A stretch of DNA of 41,905 nt from JBHENC01 sp051000345 (GCA_051000345.1 JBPCOJ010000123.1:1-41905); one strand, 5' to 3'. Numbered from the stretch's first letter, positions 23,492-32,295 are shown. Notes: generated from the letters alone by a model not told the origin. Numbers and translations are program-made.

Positions 23492-23905
23492 TTATTTAAC
23501 TTTATTAACCGGTTGATCCGGGTGCGCCGGATTCGGCACGACCATGTGGTTGGCGCAGTCAGCCAATAAATCGAGCTTTTCCAAAACCGTTTGACCAATC
23601 AGGATTTCGTCGCCGAGCACAAGCGCTTCATCCGCCGTGCGTCGCCCGCTGATATTGATAGTCATGGGTTCGGTAATACCGACTATTTCCTTGCGCCCAT
23701 CTGCAAATTCAGCAATGCGCTGACCGACGATTGACAATCCTAATTGCTCGACTACATGTACGGGCAGTATCGTGCAGACCGCGCCCGTATCAACGAGTGC
23801 CTTTGCTTCGTACCGGCGGACTTGATCTGCCGCTAATTGACCGCGCCGCAGCAGCCCTTCGTCAATAGCGTTCGTCAACTTAACCTGTACTCTGATTTCG
23901 CCCAT
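23492..23905 (-). CDS. Retropepsin-like clan AA aspartic protease
   Basis: This 137-residue protein shows the retroviral-type aspartyl protease pattern: a strand followed by ALVDTGAVCTILP, with the catalytic Asp39-Thr40-Gly41, then GLSIVGQRIAEFADG and the second conserved hydrophobic-hydrophobic-Gly at ILIGQTVLEKLDLL (101-114). The size suits one half of a homodimeric protease. There is no signal peptide or membrane helix, so it acts in the cytoplasm. It lies between nuoG and nuoH with 6 and 21 bases on either side, so it is co-transcribed with complex I genes. Related proteins occur in bacteria as clan AA families of unknown substrate. A part in complex I assembly is speculative. Confidence 0.8.
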   Translation of the reverse strand: MGEIRVQVKLTNAIDEGLLRRGQLAADQVRRYEAKALVDTGAVCTILPVHVVEQLGLSIVGQRIAEFADGRKEIVGITEPMTINISGRRTADEALVLGDEILIGQTVLEKLDLLADCANHMVVPNPAHPDQPVNKVK

Positions 23906-23911
23906 TATTAT

Positions 23912-26212
23912 TTAATCACCAGCCGTCGCTGTTTCCGCGCGGCGCAAATCCGGGTCGAGCGTAATCTGGTAAAGCGGCGAAATGGCGTGCGTCGGCGGCT
24001 CCGGGTTGCCCGCTGCAAGTAAAGGGAATTGCGGCACGCGTCCGGTCAACGTTCCCGGCTTGAATAATTCATGGCCGACGGGCGGCGTCTCCATGATCTT
24101 TTCCGCCGCTTCATTAGTTGCTTCGAGCGTCTGCCGCACGCTGTCAATTTCTTTGCTCAAGTCAACGCGCCCGGTAATTGTATGCTTCGCTTGCACGGGT
24201 TTCTTTTCGTCCTTCAAGAGCGGATAACGAAGTCCCGCATACGCCGGAACCTGCTCGGCAATCTCGCGGAATACAGCGCTCGCAGACATCTGGAAATTGA
24301 AATCGACGCCCAATGCTTCGGCAAGCAGCGCGGTAATCATCCAATCCTGTTTCGCTTGATGCACGGGCGAAATAGATTGCCGCGTGCGCTGCACAAGGCC
24401 GTCGTTATTTGTAAACGTGCCGTCTGTTTCGGCAAACGAAGCGGCGGGAAATACAACGTCGGCGTGCTTGGTCGTCTCCGTCTGAAACAATTCCTGCACG
24501 ACGAGGAAATCGAGTTTGGCGAGCGACTCTTCGCGCCCGTCCGCTAAATGATCCGGTAAGAAACTACCCGCCACGTACATCGCGCGGACATTCTGGCCTG
24601 CCCCGTCGAGCAATGCAAACGCGCTTTTTTCAAGCCCGCGCATTAGTCCCATATCATGCACGCCGATGCTGTTGTTATAGAGCGGCAAGGGATGCAGCAG
24701 AATGCGCCTCGCGTCTGTGCCGAGCGTGTGCGGCATTTGCGCAATGATAGCGCGCGCCGCGACGCTCAATATGCCGCCGAACATCACGACCACATCGCCT
24801 TCGGCTTCGTTGAGCGTTTGGCGCAGAGTTTCAATTTCTTCTGCTTCGATGCCCATCTTGCGCGCCGCCATGCGCGTGTCGCCGTGATTCAGAAGCGCAA
24901 GCACGGCGGCGTCTTCCGTGCCGGGAAAAACATGCAGGAATTGCGTCGCCTGTTGCTTGAGACGAATCGGCACGCTGTTGACGATTAGAAGTTTCGCGCC
25001 GCCGTTGCGCACGGCCTGACGAATTTGCTTGCCTGTGAAGGGCTGCAATTCTTCGGGTTCGCCGCCGATCAGAAGAATGGTTTTCGCATGACGTATGTCG
25101 TGGTGCGTCGCAAGCTGCCCGCCCAAATTTTCAAAGAAGTTAGAAAGATCGAAGGCGTCCGTCGCAGTGTAGTTGTCTGTGCCGATTACTTCCGTCGCAA
25201 ACTTTCGCAAAGTGTAATTGGCTTCGTTCGTGATACGCGGGCTGCCGACGATGCCGATTGATTCCGCTCCGTGCGCCGCTTTGATTTCCTGCAACTTTGC
25301 GGCGGCGAATTTGATCGCTTCATCCCACGTCGCGGGAATCAGCTTGCCGCCTTTTTTGTAACGGATTAAAGGCGTGCGCAAACGATCTTCGTGGTTGACG
25401 AACGGATGACCGAAGCGGCCTTTGATGCACAAAAATTCGCCGTTGTGACCATTAACGTAGCGGTCACGCGCGACGATGCGCATTAATTCTCCGGCGCGCG
25501 AGCCGAGCGACATTTCGCAGCCGTCCGAACAATATGTGCATGTCGAGATTGTTTGTTCGAGTTCCCAAGGACGCGCTTGATGGCGATAAGTTGCGTCGAG
25601 CAATGTTCCCGTCGGGCAAACTTCGATGCAATTGCCGCACTGCGAACAATTGAGCCAGCCGCCGTAAGTTCCGATGACTGTGTTAGCGCCGCGTCCGCCC
25701 GCTTCAATCGCGTCCTCGCCCATCCATTCGTCGCAAACGCGCGTGCATCGTTTGCACAAAATGCAGCGTTGCGGATCGTTGGCGACAATCGGCGAAAGAT
25801 ATTTTTCGGGCTGGTAATTCTTGCGCTCGGAAAAGCGTTCTTCGAGGCCGCCCCAATCGAACGCCATTTCTTGAAGCTCGCATTCGCCGCCGCGATCACA
25901 CACAGGGCAATCGAGCGGATGGTTCGCCAGCAGAAATTCCATCATGCCGCGCTGCGCTTTTTCGACTTCTTCGCTTTGCGTCGTCACTACCATGCCGTCC
26001 GTGCATGTAATCGTGCAGGAAGTTTGCAGCTTCGGCATCTTCTCTATGCGGACGAGACACATGCGGCAGGATGCTTGCAGAGCAAGGTCTGCGTAGTAGC
26101 AGAAGGAGGGAATCGCAAACTCTTTTTCGCGGCACACGTCGATCAGGCGCGCGCCCTTTTCAACCTGAAAATCCTGCCCGTTGATGGTGACTTTTATTTG
26201 TTCTGCTGGCAT
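23912..26212 (-). CDS. nuoG: NADH-quinone oxidoreductase subunit G
   Basis: This 766-residue protein is the large iron-sulfur subunit NuoG. The N-terminal [2Fe-2S] ligands are C38, C49, C52 and C66. The His-Cys3 [4Fe-4S] ligands are H98, C102, C105 and C111. Two complete C-x2-C-x2-C-x3-C sets follow (C150/153/156/160 and C189/192/195/199), more like formate-dehydrogenase-type NuoG than the E. coli form, which has only one cluster here. C225, C228, C232 and C262 bind a further [4Fe-4S] cluster ahead of the molybdopterin-oxidoreductase-like domain (about 270-650). Electrons pass from NuoF through these clusters. The 133 bases upstream to nuoF hold no gene. Confidence 0.95.
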   Translation of the reverse strand: MPAEQIKVTINGQDFQVEKGARLIDVCREKEFAIPSFCYYADLALQASCRMCLVRIEKMPKLQTSCTITCTDGMVVTTQSEEVEKAQRGMMEFLLANHPLDCPVCDRGGECELQEMAFDWGGLEERFSERKNYQPEKYLSPIVANDPQRCILCKRCTRVCDEWMGEDAIEAGGRGANTVIGTYGGWLNCSQCGNCIEVCPTGTLLDATYRHQARPWELEQTISTCTYCSDGCEMSLGSRAGELMRIVARDRYVNGHNGEFLCIKGRFGHPFVNHEDRLRTPLIRYKKGGKLIPATWDEAIKFAAAKLQEIKAAHGAESIGIVGSPRITNEANYTLRKFATEVIGTDNYTATDAFDLSNFFENLGGQLATHHDIRHAKTILLIGGEPEELQPFTGKQIRQAVRNGGAKLLIVNSVPIRLKQQATQFLHVFPGTEDAAVLALLNHGDTRMAARKMGIEAEEIETLRQTLNEAEGDVVVMFGGILSVAARAIIAQMPHTLGTDARRILLHPLPLYNNSIGVHDMGLMRGLEKSAFALLDGAGQNVRAMYVAGSFLPDHLADGREESLAKLDFLVVQELFQTETTKHADVVFPAASFAETDGTFTNNDGLVQRTRQSISPVHQAKQDWMITALLAEALGVDFNFQMSASAVFREIAEQVPAYAGLRYPLLKDEKKPVQAKHTITGRVDLSKEIDSVRQTLEATNEAAEKIMETPPVGHELFKPGTLTGRVPQFPLLAAGNPEPPTHAISPLYQITLDPDLRRAETATAGD

Positions 26213-26345
26213 TGACTAAGTTCTCAATTAATCTCTACGAACTTGTTGACTGCGATTTATGGAAAATCGAGCAAACAGGCGCACGATTTCCGCGATGTTC
26301 TAAGCGTTAAAATTTACCGTGCTGCCGACTACAAAAATAGGCGCA

Positions 26346-27659
26346 TCAGGCTGTTACTAATTCCGCAATCTCGCGTTTCGCGGCGAGCGGCATCAAGTGC
26401 TTTCTGAAATCTTCCGGGAACTTTTTGATGGCGCTTTGAATCGGCCATGCAGCGGCATCGCCCAGCGGACAAAACGATTTGCCTTCGATGTTATCGCAGA
26501 TGTCCAGCATCAATTGCGCGTCTTCAGGCCGCCCGTTGCCCGCCGCGATGCGTTTGAAAATCTTGACGAGCCAATCCGTGCCTTCACGACACGGCGTACA
26601 CCAGCCGCACGATTCGTGTTTGTAGAATTCGGTCAGATTCTTCGTCGTCTCAAAAATGTCAACGGTTTCGTCCATCACCATAAAGCCGCCGCTGCCGACC
26701 ATCGAACCCGCGACGACGAGACCTTCATAATCCATCTTGACGTTACAACCTATGATGTCTTCGGCGGGCATAATGTAAACACTCGATCCGCCGGGAATCA
26801 CAGCCTTCAACTTTTTGCCGTTCGGAATGCCGCCGCAATCCTCGAAAATAAATTTCTCCATGTCGTAGCCCATCGGCAATTCGTATACGCCCGGATGCAC
26901 GACGTGACCGGAGACAGACCACAACTTCGTGCCGCCGCTTTTTTCCGTGCCGAGAGCTTTATACGCCTCGCCGCCGTTCGTGATGATGTATGGAACGGCC
27001 ATCAGCGTCTCGACGTTATTGACGATGGTCGGCGATGCGTAAAGACCTTCGACGGCAGGGAACGGCGGCTTCATACGCGGATGCCCGCGCATTCCTTCGA
27101 GCGACGAAAGCAGTGCCGTTTCTTCGCCGCAGATGTACGCGCCCGCGCCCGTGTGCGTGTAAACTTCACACGAAAAATCCTTGCCGAAAATATTTTTACC
27201 GACGAGTCCGGCGGCGCGCGCTTCTTCAATCGCCGCGTCCATAATGTCAATCAAATATTTGTATTCGCCGCGCGTGTAACAATAAATTGCCTGCGAGCCG
27301 AGCGCGTAGGCGGCGATCAACATGCCTTCGATCAGCAAGTGCGGGTCGCGCTCCATCAAATAACGATCCTTGAACGTGCCGGGTTCGGATTCGTCCGCGT
27401 TACACACGACGTACTTCGGCTTCGGCGAATTCTTCGGCACAAACCCCCACTTCATGCCCGTCGGAAATCCCGCCCCGCCGCGCCCGCGCAAAACAGACTT
27501 TTTAACTTCCTCGATTACAGCGTCCGGCGTCATCGTCTCGACGGCTTTCTTGAGCGCCTGATAACCGCCGTGCTCTTGATAGACGGAGAGCTTGTGCGAG
27601 TCTTTTAACCCGAAACGCGCGAGCAGTAATGGTTCGCAACCGATGGCTTCTATACGCAT
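26346..27659 (-). CDS. nuoF: NADH-quinone oxidoreductase subunit F
   Basis: This 437-residue protein is the NADH- and FMN-binding subunit NuoF. VLRGRGGAGFPTGMKWGF (about 56-73) is the NADH-binding glycine loop. The FMN-binding Rossmann part includes VVCNADESEPGTFKDR and the GAGAYICGEETALLSSLEG segment. The C-terminal [4Fe-4S] N3 ligands are in ESCGWCTPCREGTDW plus the Cys in SFCPLGDAA. The length matches the family. It oxidises NADH and feeds the cluster chain with NuoE and NuoG. A 101-base spacer without a gene separates it from nuoE. Confidence 0.97.
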   Translation of the reverse strand: MRIEAIGCEPLLLARFGLKDSHKLSVYQEHGGYQALKKAVETMTPDAVIEEVKKSVLRGRGGAGFPTGMKWGFVPKNSPKPKYVVCNADESEPGTFKDRYLMERDPHLLIEGMLIAAYALGSQAIYCYTRGEYKYLIDIMDAAIEEARAAGLVGKNIFGKDFSCEVYTHTGAGAYICGEETALLSSLEGMRGHPRMKPPFPAVEGLYASPTIVNNVETLMAVPYIITNGGEAYKALGTEKSGGTKLWSVSGHVVHPGVYELPMGYDMEKFIFEDCGGIPNGKKLKAVIPGGSSVYIMPAEDIIGCNVKMDYEGLVVAGSMVGSGGFMVMDETVDIFETTKNLTEFYKHESCGWCTPCREGTDWLVKIFKRIAAGNGRPEDAQLMLDICDNIEGKSFCPLGDAAAWPIQSAIKKFPEDFRKHLMPLAAKREIAELVTA

Positions 27660-27760
27660 GTGTGAAATTTACGAAAGTTAAAGATGATAATCAGACCGTG
27701 TTGGTAGAACTGAATTACAGAAGATGCGGCATCAGATGCGCCCGTATTGTAGTCACGCTT

Positions 27761-28321
27761 CTACCAACGCTTCGGTATATACGAACCATCGCGGCAACGA
27801 TCCAAGATTCCGTCAACCTTCTCCGCAGTCAAATTCTCGTGGTAATCAAAATTGATTTGCATCATCGGCGCGGTGCCGCAAGAACCCAAGCATTCGACTT
27901 CCGATAGCGAAAACATTTTGTCCTCGCTTGTTTCGCCCGGCTTAAGACCGAGCTTCTCCGAACACTGTTTAGTGATTTCGCCCGCGCCTAATATTTTGCA
28001 TGACAGCGTGCGGCACACTTGAACGTGATACTTGCCGACGGGTTCCGTGTAAGTCATCGAATAAAACGTAGCGACTTCCCACACATCAGTAATGCGTATG
28101 CCGAGACGATCCGCGATGTAGGCGACGCCCGGCGGGTCTAGATAACCTTCGCGCTCGCGCTGCACAATGAACATCACAGGCAAAATAGCCGAACGCTTGC
28201 GCGGGTACTTCGCCAGATGGCGGTCAATCTCCGCCTCGACTTCCGGCGAAAACTTTGCGATCTCCGCAGGCACTACCGCTTCCTGCGGCAAAGGATTATT
28301 TGGCGTGAATTGCTGTGACAT
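27761..28321 (-). CDS. nuoE: NADH-quinone oxidoreductase subunit E
   Basis: This 186-residue protein is the thioredoxin-fold [2Fe-2S] subunit NuoE. The four cluster ligands lie in VQVCRTLSCKI (two Cys, five residues apart) and VECLGSCGTAPMMQ (two Cys, four apart), as in the family. The helical N-terminus (YPRKRSAILPVMFIVQRE) contacts NuoF. The length is near the usual 160-180. It is separated from nuoD by 79 bases containing reiterated sequence. Confidence 0.96.
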   Translation of the reverse strand: MSQQFTPNNPLPQEAVVPAEIAKFSPEVEAEIDRHLAKYPRKRSAILPVMFIVQREREGYLDPPGVAYIADRLGIRITDVWEVATFYSMTYTEPVGKYHVQVCRTLSCKILGAGEITKQCSEKLGLKPGETSEDKMFSLSEVECLGSCGTAPMMQINFDYHENLTAEKVDGILDRCRDGSYIPKRW

Positions 28322-28330
28322 AAAATCAGT

Positions 28331-28394
28331 GATTAGTGATTAGTGGTCAGAAAAGTGCATACGCTTTGTACTTCTTTCTCTGTCCACTGACCAC
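28331..28394. repeat. Reiterated and palindromic spacer between nuoD and nuoE
   Basis: Two tandem GTGATTA units lead into GTGGTCAG (28343-28350), which is exactly complemented by CTGACCAC at 28387-28394. The wording is close to that of the nuoB-nuoC spacer at 30841-30925. Confidence 0.65.
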
Positions 28395-28400
28395 CGATAA

Positions 28401-29621
28401 CTATCTATCTATTTCTCCGAGCACGATGTCCAGAGAACCGATGATGGCGACAATATCGGCGACCATCTCGCCTTCGACCATGCCGGGCAGGGCGGATAAA
28501 TTAACGAAGCTAGGGCCGCGAAAATGGACGCGCGCGGGCTTTGCGCCGCCGTGCGATTTGATGTAGCAACCGAGTTCGCCCTTCGATCCTTCAATCGGAT
28601 GATAAACTTCGCCCGCCGGAACATCGAAGCCTTCTGCGACAATCAAAAAGTGATGTATAAGCGCATCCATGTGCGTCTTCATCGCTTCACGATCCGGCAG
28701 CACGACTTTCGGCGCGTCGGCTTTGACGGGGCCGGGCTGAAGACGCGAGAGCGCTTGCATGACGATCTTGTGCGATTCCCGCATCTCGCGCATTCTGACC
28801 ATATAACGCGCCCACACATCGCAGTCCTGTTCGACGGGAACCTCGAAATCGTATGTCTCGTAGCTACAGTAAGGATTGGTGCGCCGTATGTCGATTCCGA
28901 CGCCGCTGCCGCGCAAACTAGGCCCCGTCAAACCCCAGTCAATGGCGTTTTCCGCATTGATAATGCCGACGCCCTTTGTGCGATTCTGAAAAATACGATT
29001 GCCCGTTAGCAGCGTGTGAAATTCATCGACGGAGCCGGGAAAGCCGTCCGTGAATTGTTTGACGCGGCGCTCGAATCCGGCAGGCAAGTCCATCATCAAG
29101 CCGCCGATGCGAAAGTAAGACGGCGTCATGCGCCCGCCAGATGCGGCTTCGATCAAATTCAGAATCTTTTCGCGCTCACGAAACGCATAAAAGAAAACGG
29201 TCATCGCGCCGATGTCGAGCGCGTGCGTCCCCAGCCAGACCATGTGCGAAGCGATGCGCTGCAATTCGCACATCAACACGCGAATCGTCAAGGCGCGTTC
29301 AGGGATTTCGAGTCCGAGCAATTTCTCGACGGCCATCACGTAGGCAAGGTTGTTGCCTAATGGATTCAGGTAATCCATGCGATCCGTAATGACGATGCCT
29401 TGCTGCCATTTCTTGTACTCGAAAAGCTTTTCCATTCCCGTGTGCAGATAGCCGATGTCGGGAGTGGCTTTGACGACCGTCTCGCCGTCGAGCACCATTT
29501 CAAGACGCAGCACGCCGTGCGTCGAAGGATGCTGCGGCCCGAAGGAAATCGTCATCTGCGAATCGAGCGGGCGATCAATCACTTCAAATTGCGGCGGAAT
29601 GTTTGGCGTTGCAGTGCTCAT
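28401..29621 (-). CDS. nuoD: NADH-quinone oxidoreductase subunit D
   Basis: This protein of about 406 residues is the NuoD quinone-site subunit, related to the large subunit of NiFe hydrogenases but without the metal site. Signatures are SFGPQHPSTHGVLRLEM near the start (quinone-binding His), YLHTGMEKLFEYKKW, TDRMDYLNPLGNNLAY and LRGSGVGIDIRRTNPY. The start is ambiguous: ATG at 29621 has AAGG five bases upstream, ATG at 29633 overlaps the preceding stop (TGATG), and TTG at 29636 is also possible. A Uma2-family gene lies immediately upstream, separating it from nuoC. Confidence 0.95.
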   Translation of the reverse strand: MSTATPNIPPQFEVIDRPLDSQMTISFGPQHPSTHGVLRLEMVLDGETVVKATPDIGYLHTGMEKLFEYKKWQQGIVITDRMDYLNPLGNNLAYVMAVEKLLGLEIPERALTIRVLMCELQRIASHMVWLGTHALDIGAMTVFFYAFREREKILNLIEAASGGRMTPSYFRIGGLMMDLPAGFERRVKQFTDGFPGSVDEFHTLLTGNRIFQNRTKGVGIINAENAIDWGLTGPSLRGSGVGIDIRRTNPYCSYETYDFEVPVEQDCDVWARYMVRMREMRESHKIVMQALSRLQPGPVKADAPKVVLPDREAMKTHMDALIHHFLIVAEGFDVPAGEVYHPIEGSKGELGCYIKSHGGAKPARVHFRGPSFVNLSALPGMVEGEMVADIVAIIGSLDIVLGEIDR

Positions 29622-29632
29622 GCTTACCTTCA

Positions 29633-30193
29633 TCAAATCTCGAAAACTTTAGCGACTTTGCAAATGAAGCCGGGCAACAATGATGTCGTTATTTCATCTT
29701 CGCCGCTTAGAGTTGCAACTAAATTCAAATTAGCATCCTGCGGGCGATAAATTTCAACAACGCTCGCGTGCACATCAACGATCCAATACTCACGCACGCC
29801 GCGCACGCTATAGAGCCGCCGCTTGACGTTGCGATCACGACGTTCATTCTCGCTTCCCGGCGAAAGAATCTCGATCACCAAGTCCGGTGCCGCCGTAAAT
29901 TTCCCATTGGCGACGATCTTATCGAAACGCTCATTCGAGACGTACACAACGTCCGGTATTACGGCATCGTAATCGCTGAAAATAACTCCCGGTTCGGGAA
30001 TCACTTTGCCAATCGGATTACGGTTCAGATAATCCTTAATGGCGTACAGCAAATTAGAGATGGCGAATTGATGATTAATGTGAGGCGCGCGTGACACGTA
30101 CAAATCTCCATCAATCAGTTCGTAGCGATTGCCGTCTTCCGGCAACGAATCCAAATCGGCGATTGTCAGCAGCGGCTGGATGTGTGTCGTCAT
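29633..30193 (-). CDS. Uma2-family (DUF820) PD-(D/E)XK nuclease-like protein
   Basis: This 186-residue protein, read from ATG 30193 (MTTHIQPLLTIADLDSLPED), fits the Uma2/DUF820 family of restriction-endonuclease-like folds. Visible motifs are RYELIDGDLYV near residue 24, IPDVVYVSNERFD near 79-91, the core PDLVIEILSPGSENERRDRN (about 103-122) with the Asp and Glu of PD-(D/E)XK, and the Lys-Arg pair before VREYWIVD. The family is abundant in Cyanobacteria and other phyla that carry many copies. Its biological role is unsettled and is usually linked to mobile or selfish DNA. It sits between nuoC and nuoD and touches the nuoD start, so it is translated from the nuo message. Confidence 0.9.
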   Translation of the reverse strand: MTTHIQPLLTIADLDSLPEDGNRYELIDGDLYVSRAPHINHQFAISNLLYAIKDYLNRNPIGKVIPEPGVIFSDYDAVIPDVVYVSNERFDKIVANGKFTAAPDLVIEILSPGSENERRDRNVKRRLYSVRGVREYWIVDVHASVVEIYRPQDANLNLVATLSGEDEITTSLLPGFICKVAKVFEI

Positions 30194-30284
30194 TATCACT
30201 TCCGGCGCTCGTCGTGCGCGCGTCATGCCAACGTGCAAGGCCATTCCTTAAAATCGCAAACCGGCCTTCGCAAATCTAAAATCT

Positions 30285-30836
30285 TCACGTCAAACTATAC
30301 GGTTCGTAGCCGCGCAACGGAAAATCCTTGCGCAGCGCGTGTCCCTGCCAATCGTCCGGCAGAAGAATGCGGCGCAAGTCCGGGTGACCATCAAAGATGA
30401 TGCCGAACATATCGAACGTTTCGCGCTCGTGCCAGTTAGCCGTGCGCCACACGCCGGTCACGGACGGCACATGCGTGTCGTCTTCGTTTAGAACAACCTT
30501 CAAACGCAGGCGGTGATACTTTGTCGTCGAGAACAATTGATAATTAACTTCAAAGCGCGGTTCTTCTTCCACGCCCCGATCCACGCCGCAAACATCCGAG
30601 AGCATGTTGAATTCGAGGCCGGGCGCGGTCTTCAGATAAGAACACATCTCGACAATCTGCTCGCGCGGCACGATCACAGTGACTTCGCCGAAGGCTTCGA
30701 CGACTTCGCCCATCCATTCGGGATGCGCAACACGCAAGGCTGTTACGACAACTGATGAAGCAGAGTCGGCTGGCGTGCTCTGTGTCGCCGTATCCTGCAC
30801 GATTGCGCCTTCATTGCGCTCTATTTCGTTTGCCAT
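30285..30836 (-). CDS. nuoC: NADH-quinone oxidoreductase subunit C
   Basis: This 183-residue protein is the 30-kDa peripheral subunit NuoC. The core includes SYLKTAPGLEFNMLSDVCGVD and the signature ERETFDMFGIIFDGHPDLRRILLPDDW, ending in HALRKDFPLRGYEPY, as in typical family members. About 25 N-terminal residues (ERNEGAIVQDTATQ...) are polar and less conserved. It is separate from NuoD, not fused as in E. coli. The 91 bases to the Uma2 gene hold nothing recognisable. Confidence 0.96.
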   Translation of the reverse strand: MANEIERNEGAIVQDTATQSTPADSASSVVVTALRVAHPEWMGEVVEAFGEVTVIVPREQIVEMCSYLKTAPGLEFNMLSDVCGVDRGVEEEPRFEVNYQLFSTTKYHRLRLKVVLNEDDTHVPSVTGVWRTANWHERETFDMFGIIFDGHPDLRRILLPDDWQGHALRKDFPLRGYEPYSLT

Positions 30837-30840
30837 AGGT

Positions 30841-30925
30841 TCAGTTGTCGGTGGTCAGTGGGTAGTGGTCAGTAAGAAAAAGAAAACAGCGTTTGCTTTA
30901 TCTGTTCATTAATCACTGCACACTG
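30841..30925. repeat. Reiterated spacer between nuoB and nuoC
   Basis: The 97-base gap contains GGTGGTCAGT and AGTGGTCAGT in near-tandem (about 30851-30877), an A-rich middle, and at the far side a run of ATCACTG/ACTGATTACTG units. The vocabulary is the same as in the nuoD-nuoE spacer. No promoter or gene is evident. Confidence 0.55.
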
Positions 30926-30933
30926 ATTACTGT

Positions 30934-31569
30934 TCAAGATGAGCGGCGGCGTTCGTGGCGTATGGCGACGGTGCCGGGACGCGAGACTTGTTGCTGCGCG
31001 GAAGCTTCGTTCAGCGCGGAGATGCCGGATGCGGGAAGCGTTCCGGGCGGCACGGCTTCGCGCGCTTCCAACGCCGGAACGTCGCGGCGGTCACGCACCG
31101 ATTCCTTCATTACCTTTTCCTGCAACATCATCACCGCATGAATCAACATTTCAGGGCGCGGCGGGCAGCCCGGAATATAAACGTCCACAGGCACGACCTT
31201 GTCCACGCCCTGCACAATCGCGTAGTTATCGAACACGCCGCCCGACGTCGCGCACGCGCCCATCGAAATAACCCACTTCGGCTCCGGCATTTGATCGTAG
31301 ATGCGGCGCAGCACGGGAGCCATCTTGCGCGAGACGCGCCCCGATACGATCATCACATCGGCCTGTCTCGGAGAAGCGCGGAATACTTCCGAGCCGAAGC
31401 GCGCCAGATCGTTGCGCGCGGATGTCGCGTTCATCATCTCGATTGCGCAACACGCGAGGCCGAACGTCGCAGGCCACAAACTCGATTTGCGCGCCCAGTT
31501 AATTAAAGAATCGAGCCGCGTCGTTAAAACTTCCGGCAACGCTTCGGCGATAATATTTTCGAGTCCCAT
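30934..31569 (-). CDS. nuoB: NADH-quinone oxidoreductase subunit B
   Basis: This 211-residue protein is NuoB, which carries cluster N2, the last [4Fe-4S] before quinone. The ligands are the adjacent pair in TFGLACCAIEMMN, the Cys in WVISMGACATSGG and the Cys in DVYIPGCPPRPE. About 45 residues after the conserved core (from EAREAVPPGTLPASGI to the end) form a polar tail that standard NuoB lacks. It follows nuoA after 75 bases. Confidence 0.96.
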   Translation of the reverse strand: MGLENIIAEALPEVLTTRLDSLINWARKSSLWPATFGLACCAIEMMNATSARNDLARFGSEVFRASPRQADVMIVSGRVSRKMAPVLRRIYDQMPEPKWVISMGACATSGGVFDNYAIVQGVDKVVPVDVYIPGCPPRPEMLIHAVMMLQEKVMKESVRDRRDVPALEAREAVPPGTLPASGISALNEASAQQQVSRPGTVAIRHERRRSS

Positions 31570-31644
31570 TTTAGTCTTAACTACCTCAAAACGCTTTCAT
31601 TAAAAACAGGCGATAAAAGCCTTGCGCCTTAATGCTGTCATTGC

Positions 31645-32118
31645 TTATGCGGCGCGCGGCAGCTTCTTCGCAGTGTTGCGCTGCTCCGCATCTTCGAGTG
31701 CGCGCGCTTCGCCTTCCGCTTCATGGCGCGCGCGTTCGCTCCACTCGAACGCGCCTTTCTTCACGACATAAACGTAGCCGACGAGCAAGAGCGCGACAAA
31801 GGTCATCATCTCTATGTAAATAAGATTGCGCATCTGCGGGCTATCGGCGGCAAACGCTTTGAAGACCACCGCCCACGGCACCAGAAAAATGACTTCTATA
31901 TCGAATAAAATAAAGATCATCCCGATCAAATAAAACTTGACCGAGAAGCGTTCGCGCGCCGATCCGACAGGGTCTATGCCGCATTCGTAGGGCATCAGCT
32001 TTGTGCGCGTGCTTTTGCGCTGCCCGACGAGCTGAGAAAGCAGCACTTGCGACGCCGCAAATCCGGTTGCCACACCGAACATCAGCAAAATCGGTAGATA
32101 AGCTTTTAGCTCAAACAT
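31645..32118 (-). CDS. nuoA: NADH-quinone oxidoreductase subunit A
   Basis: This 157-residue protein is the three-helix membrane subunit NuoA. The conserved loop KLMPYECGIDPVGSAR with the quinone-switch Cys and FYLIGMIFILFDIEVIFLVPW with its acidic residues are clear. The usual length is about 120-145. A charged C-terminal tail (FEWSERARHEAEGEARALED...) accounts for the excess. CCGGAG lies a few bases before the ATG and AGGAGAGG further up. It is the first gene of the operon. Confidence 0.96.
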   Translation of the reverse strand: MFELKAYLPILLMFGVATGFAASQVLLSQLVGQRKSTRTKLMPYECGIDPVGSARERFSVKFYLIGMIFILFDIEVIFLVPWAVVFKAFAADSPQMRNLIYIEMMTFVALLLVGYVYVVKKGAFEWSERARHEAEGEARALEDAEQRNTAKKLPRAA

Positions 32119-32225
32119 TGCTCCGGTGTTTCCTCTCCTGAATGCGCCAACGCACGGCAGTCTTCGCCTTCTATATAAGGAGAAAAACCGCGCGTAACGG
32201 AGATTGAGAATGATAGCACAAGGTC

Positions 32226-32254
32226 ATCTTAGACTTTGCTATGATAGGTGTCAA
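32226..32254 (-). promoter_or_regulatory. Sigma-70-like promoter of the nuo operon
   Basis: On the - strand TTGACA (32249-32254) is followed after exactly 17 bases by TAAGAT (32226-32231), a perfect -35 and a 4/6 match to TATAAT. Transcription would start near 32219, about 100 bases before the nuoA ATG at 32118. No other candidate in the spacer is as good. Confidence 0.6.
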
Positions 32255-32295
32255 GCAAGCTTTTGCGGCGCACAAAGCACCGTCGGTAAAGGAGA

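Noticed and set aside
26397..27608. 403-codon open frame on the + strand opposite nuoF
   Set aside because: It mirrors the codon phase of nuoF, has no recognisable domain or start signal, and long antisense frames are expected with this GC-rich codon bias.
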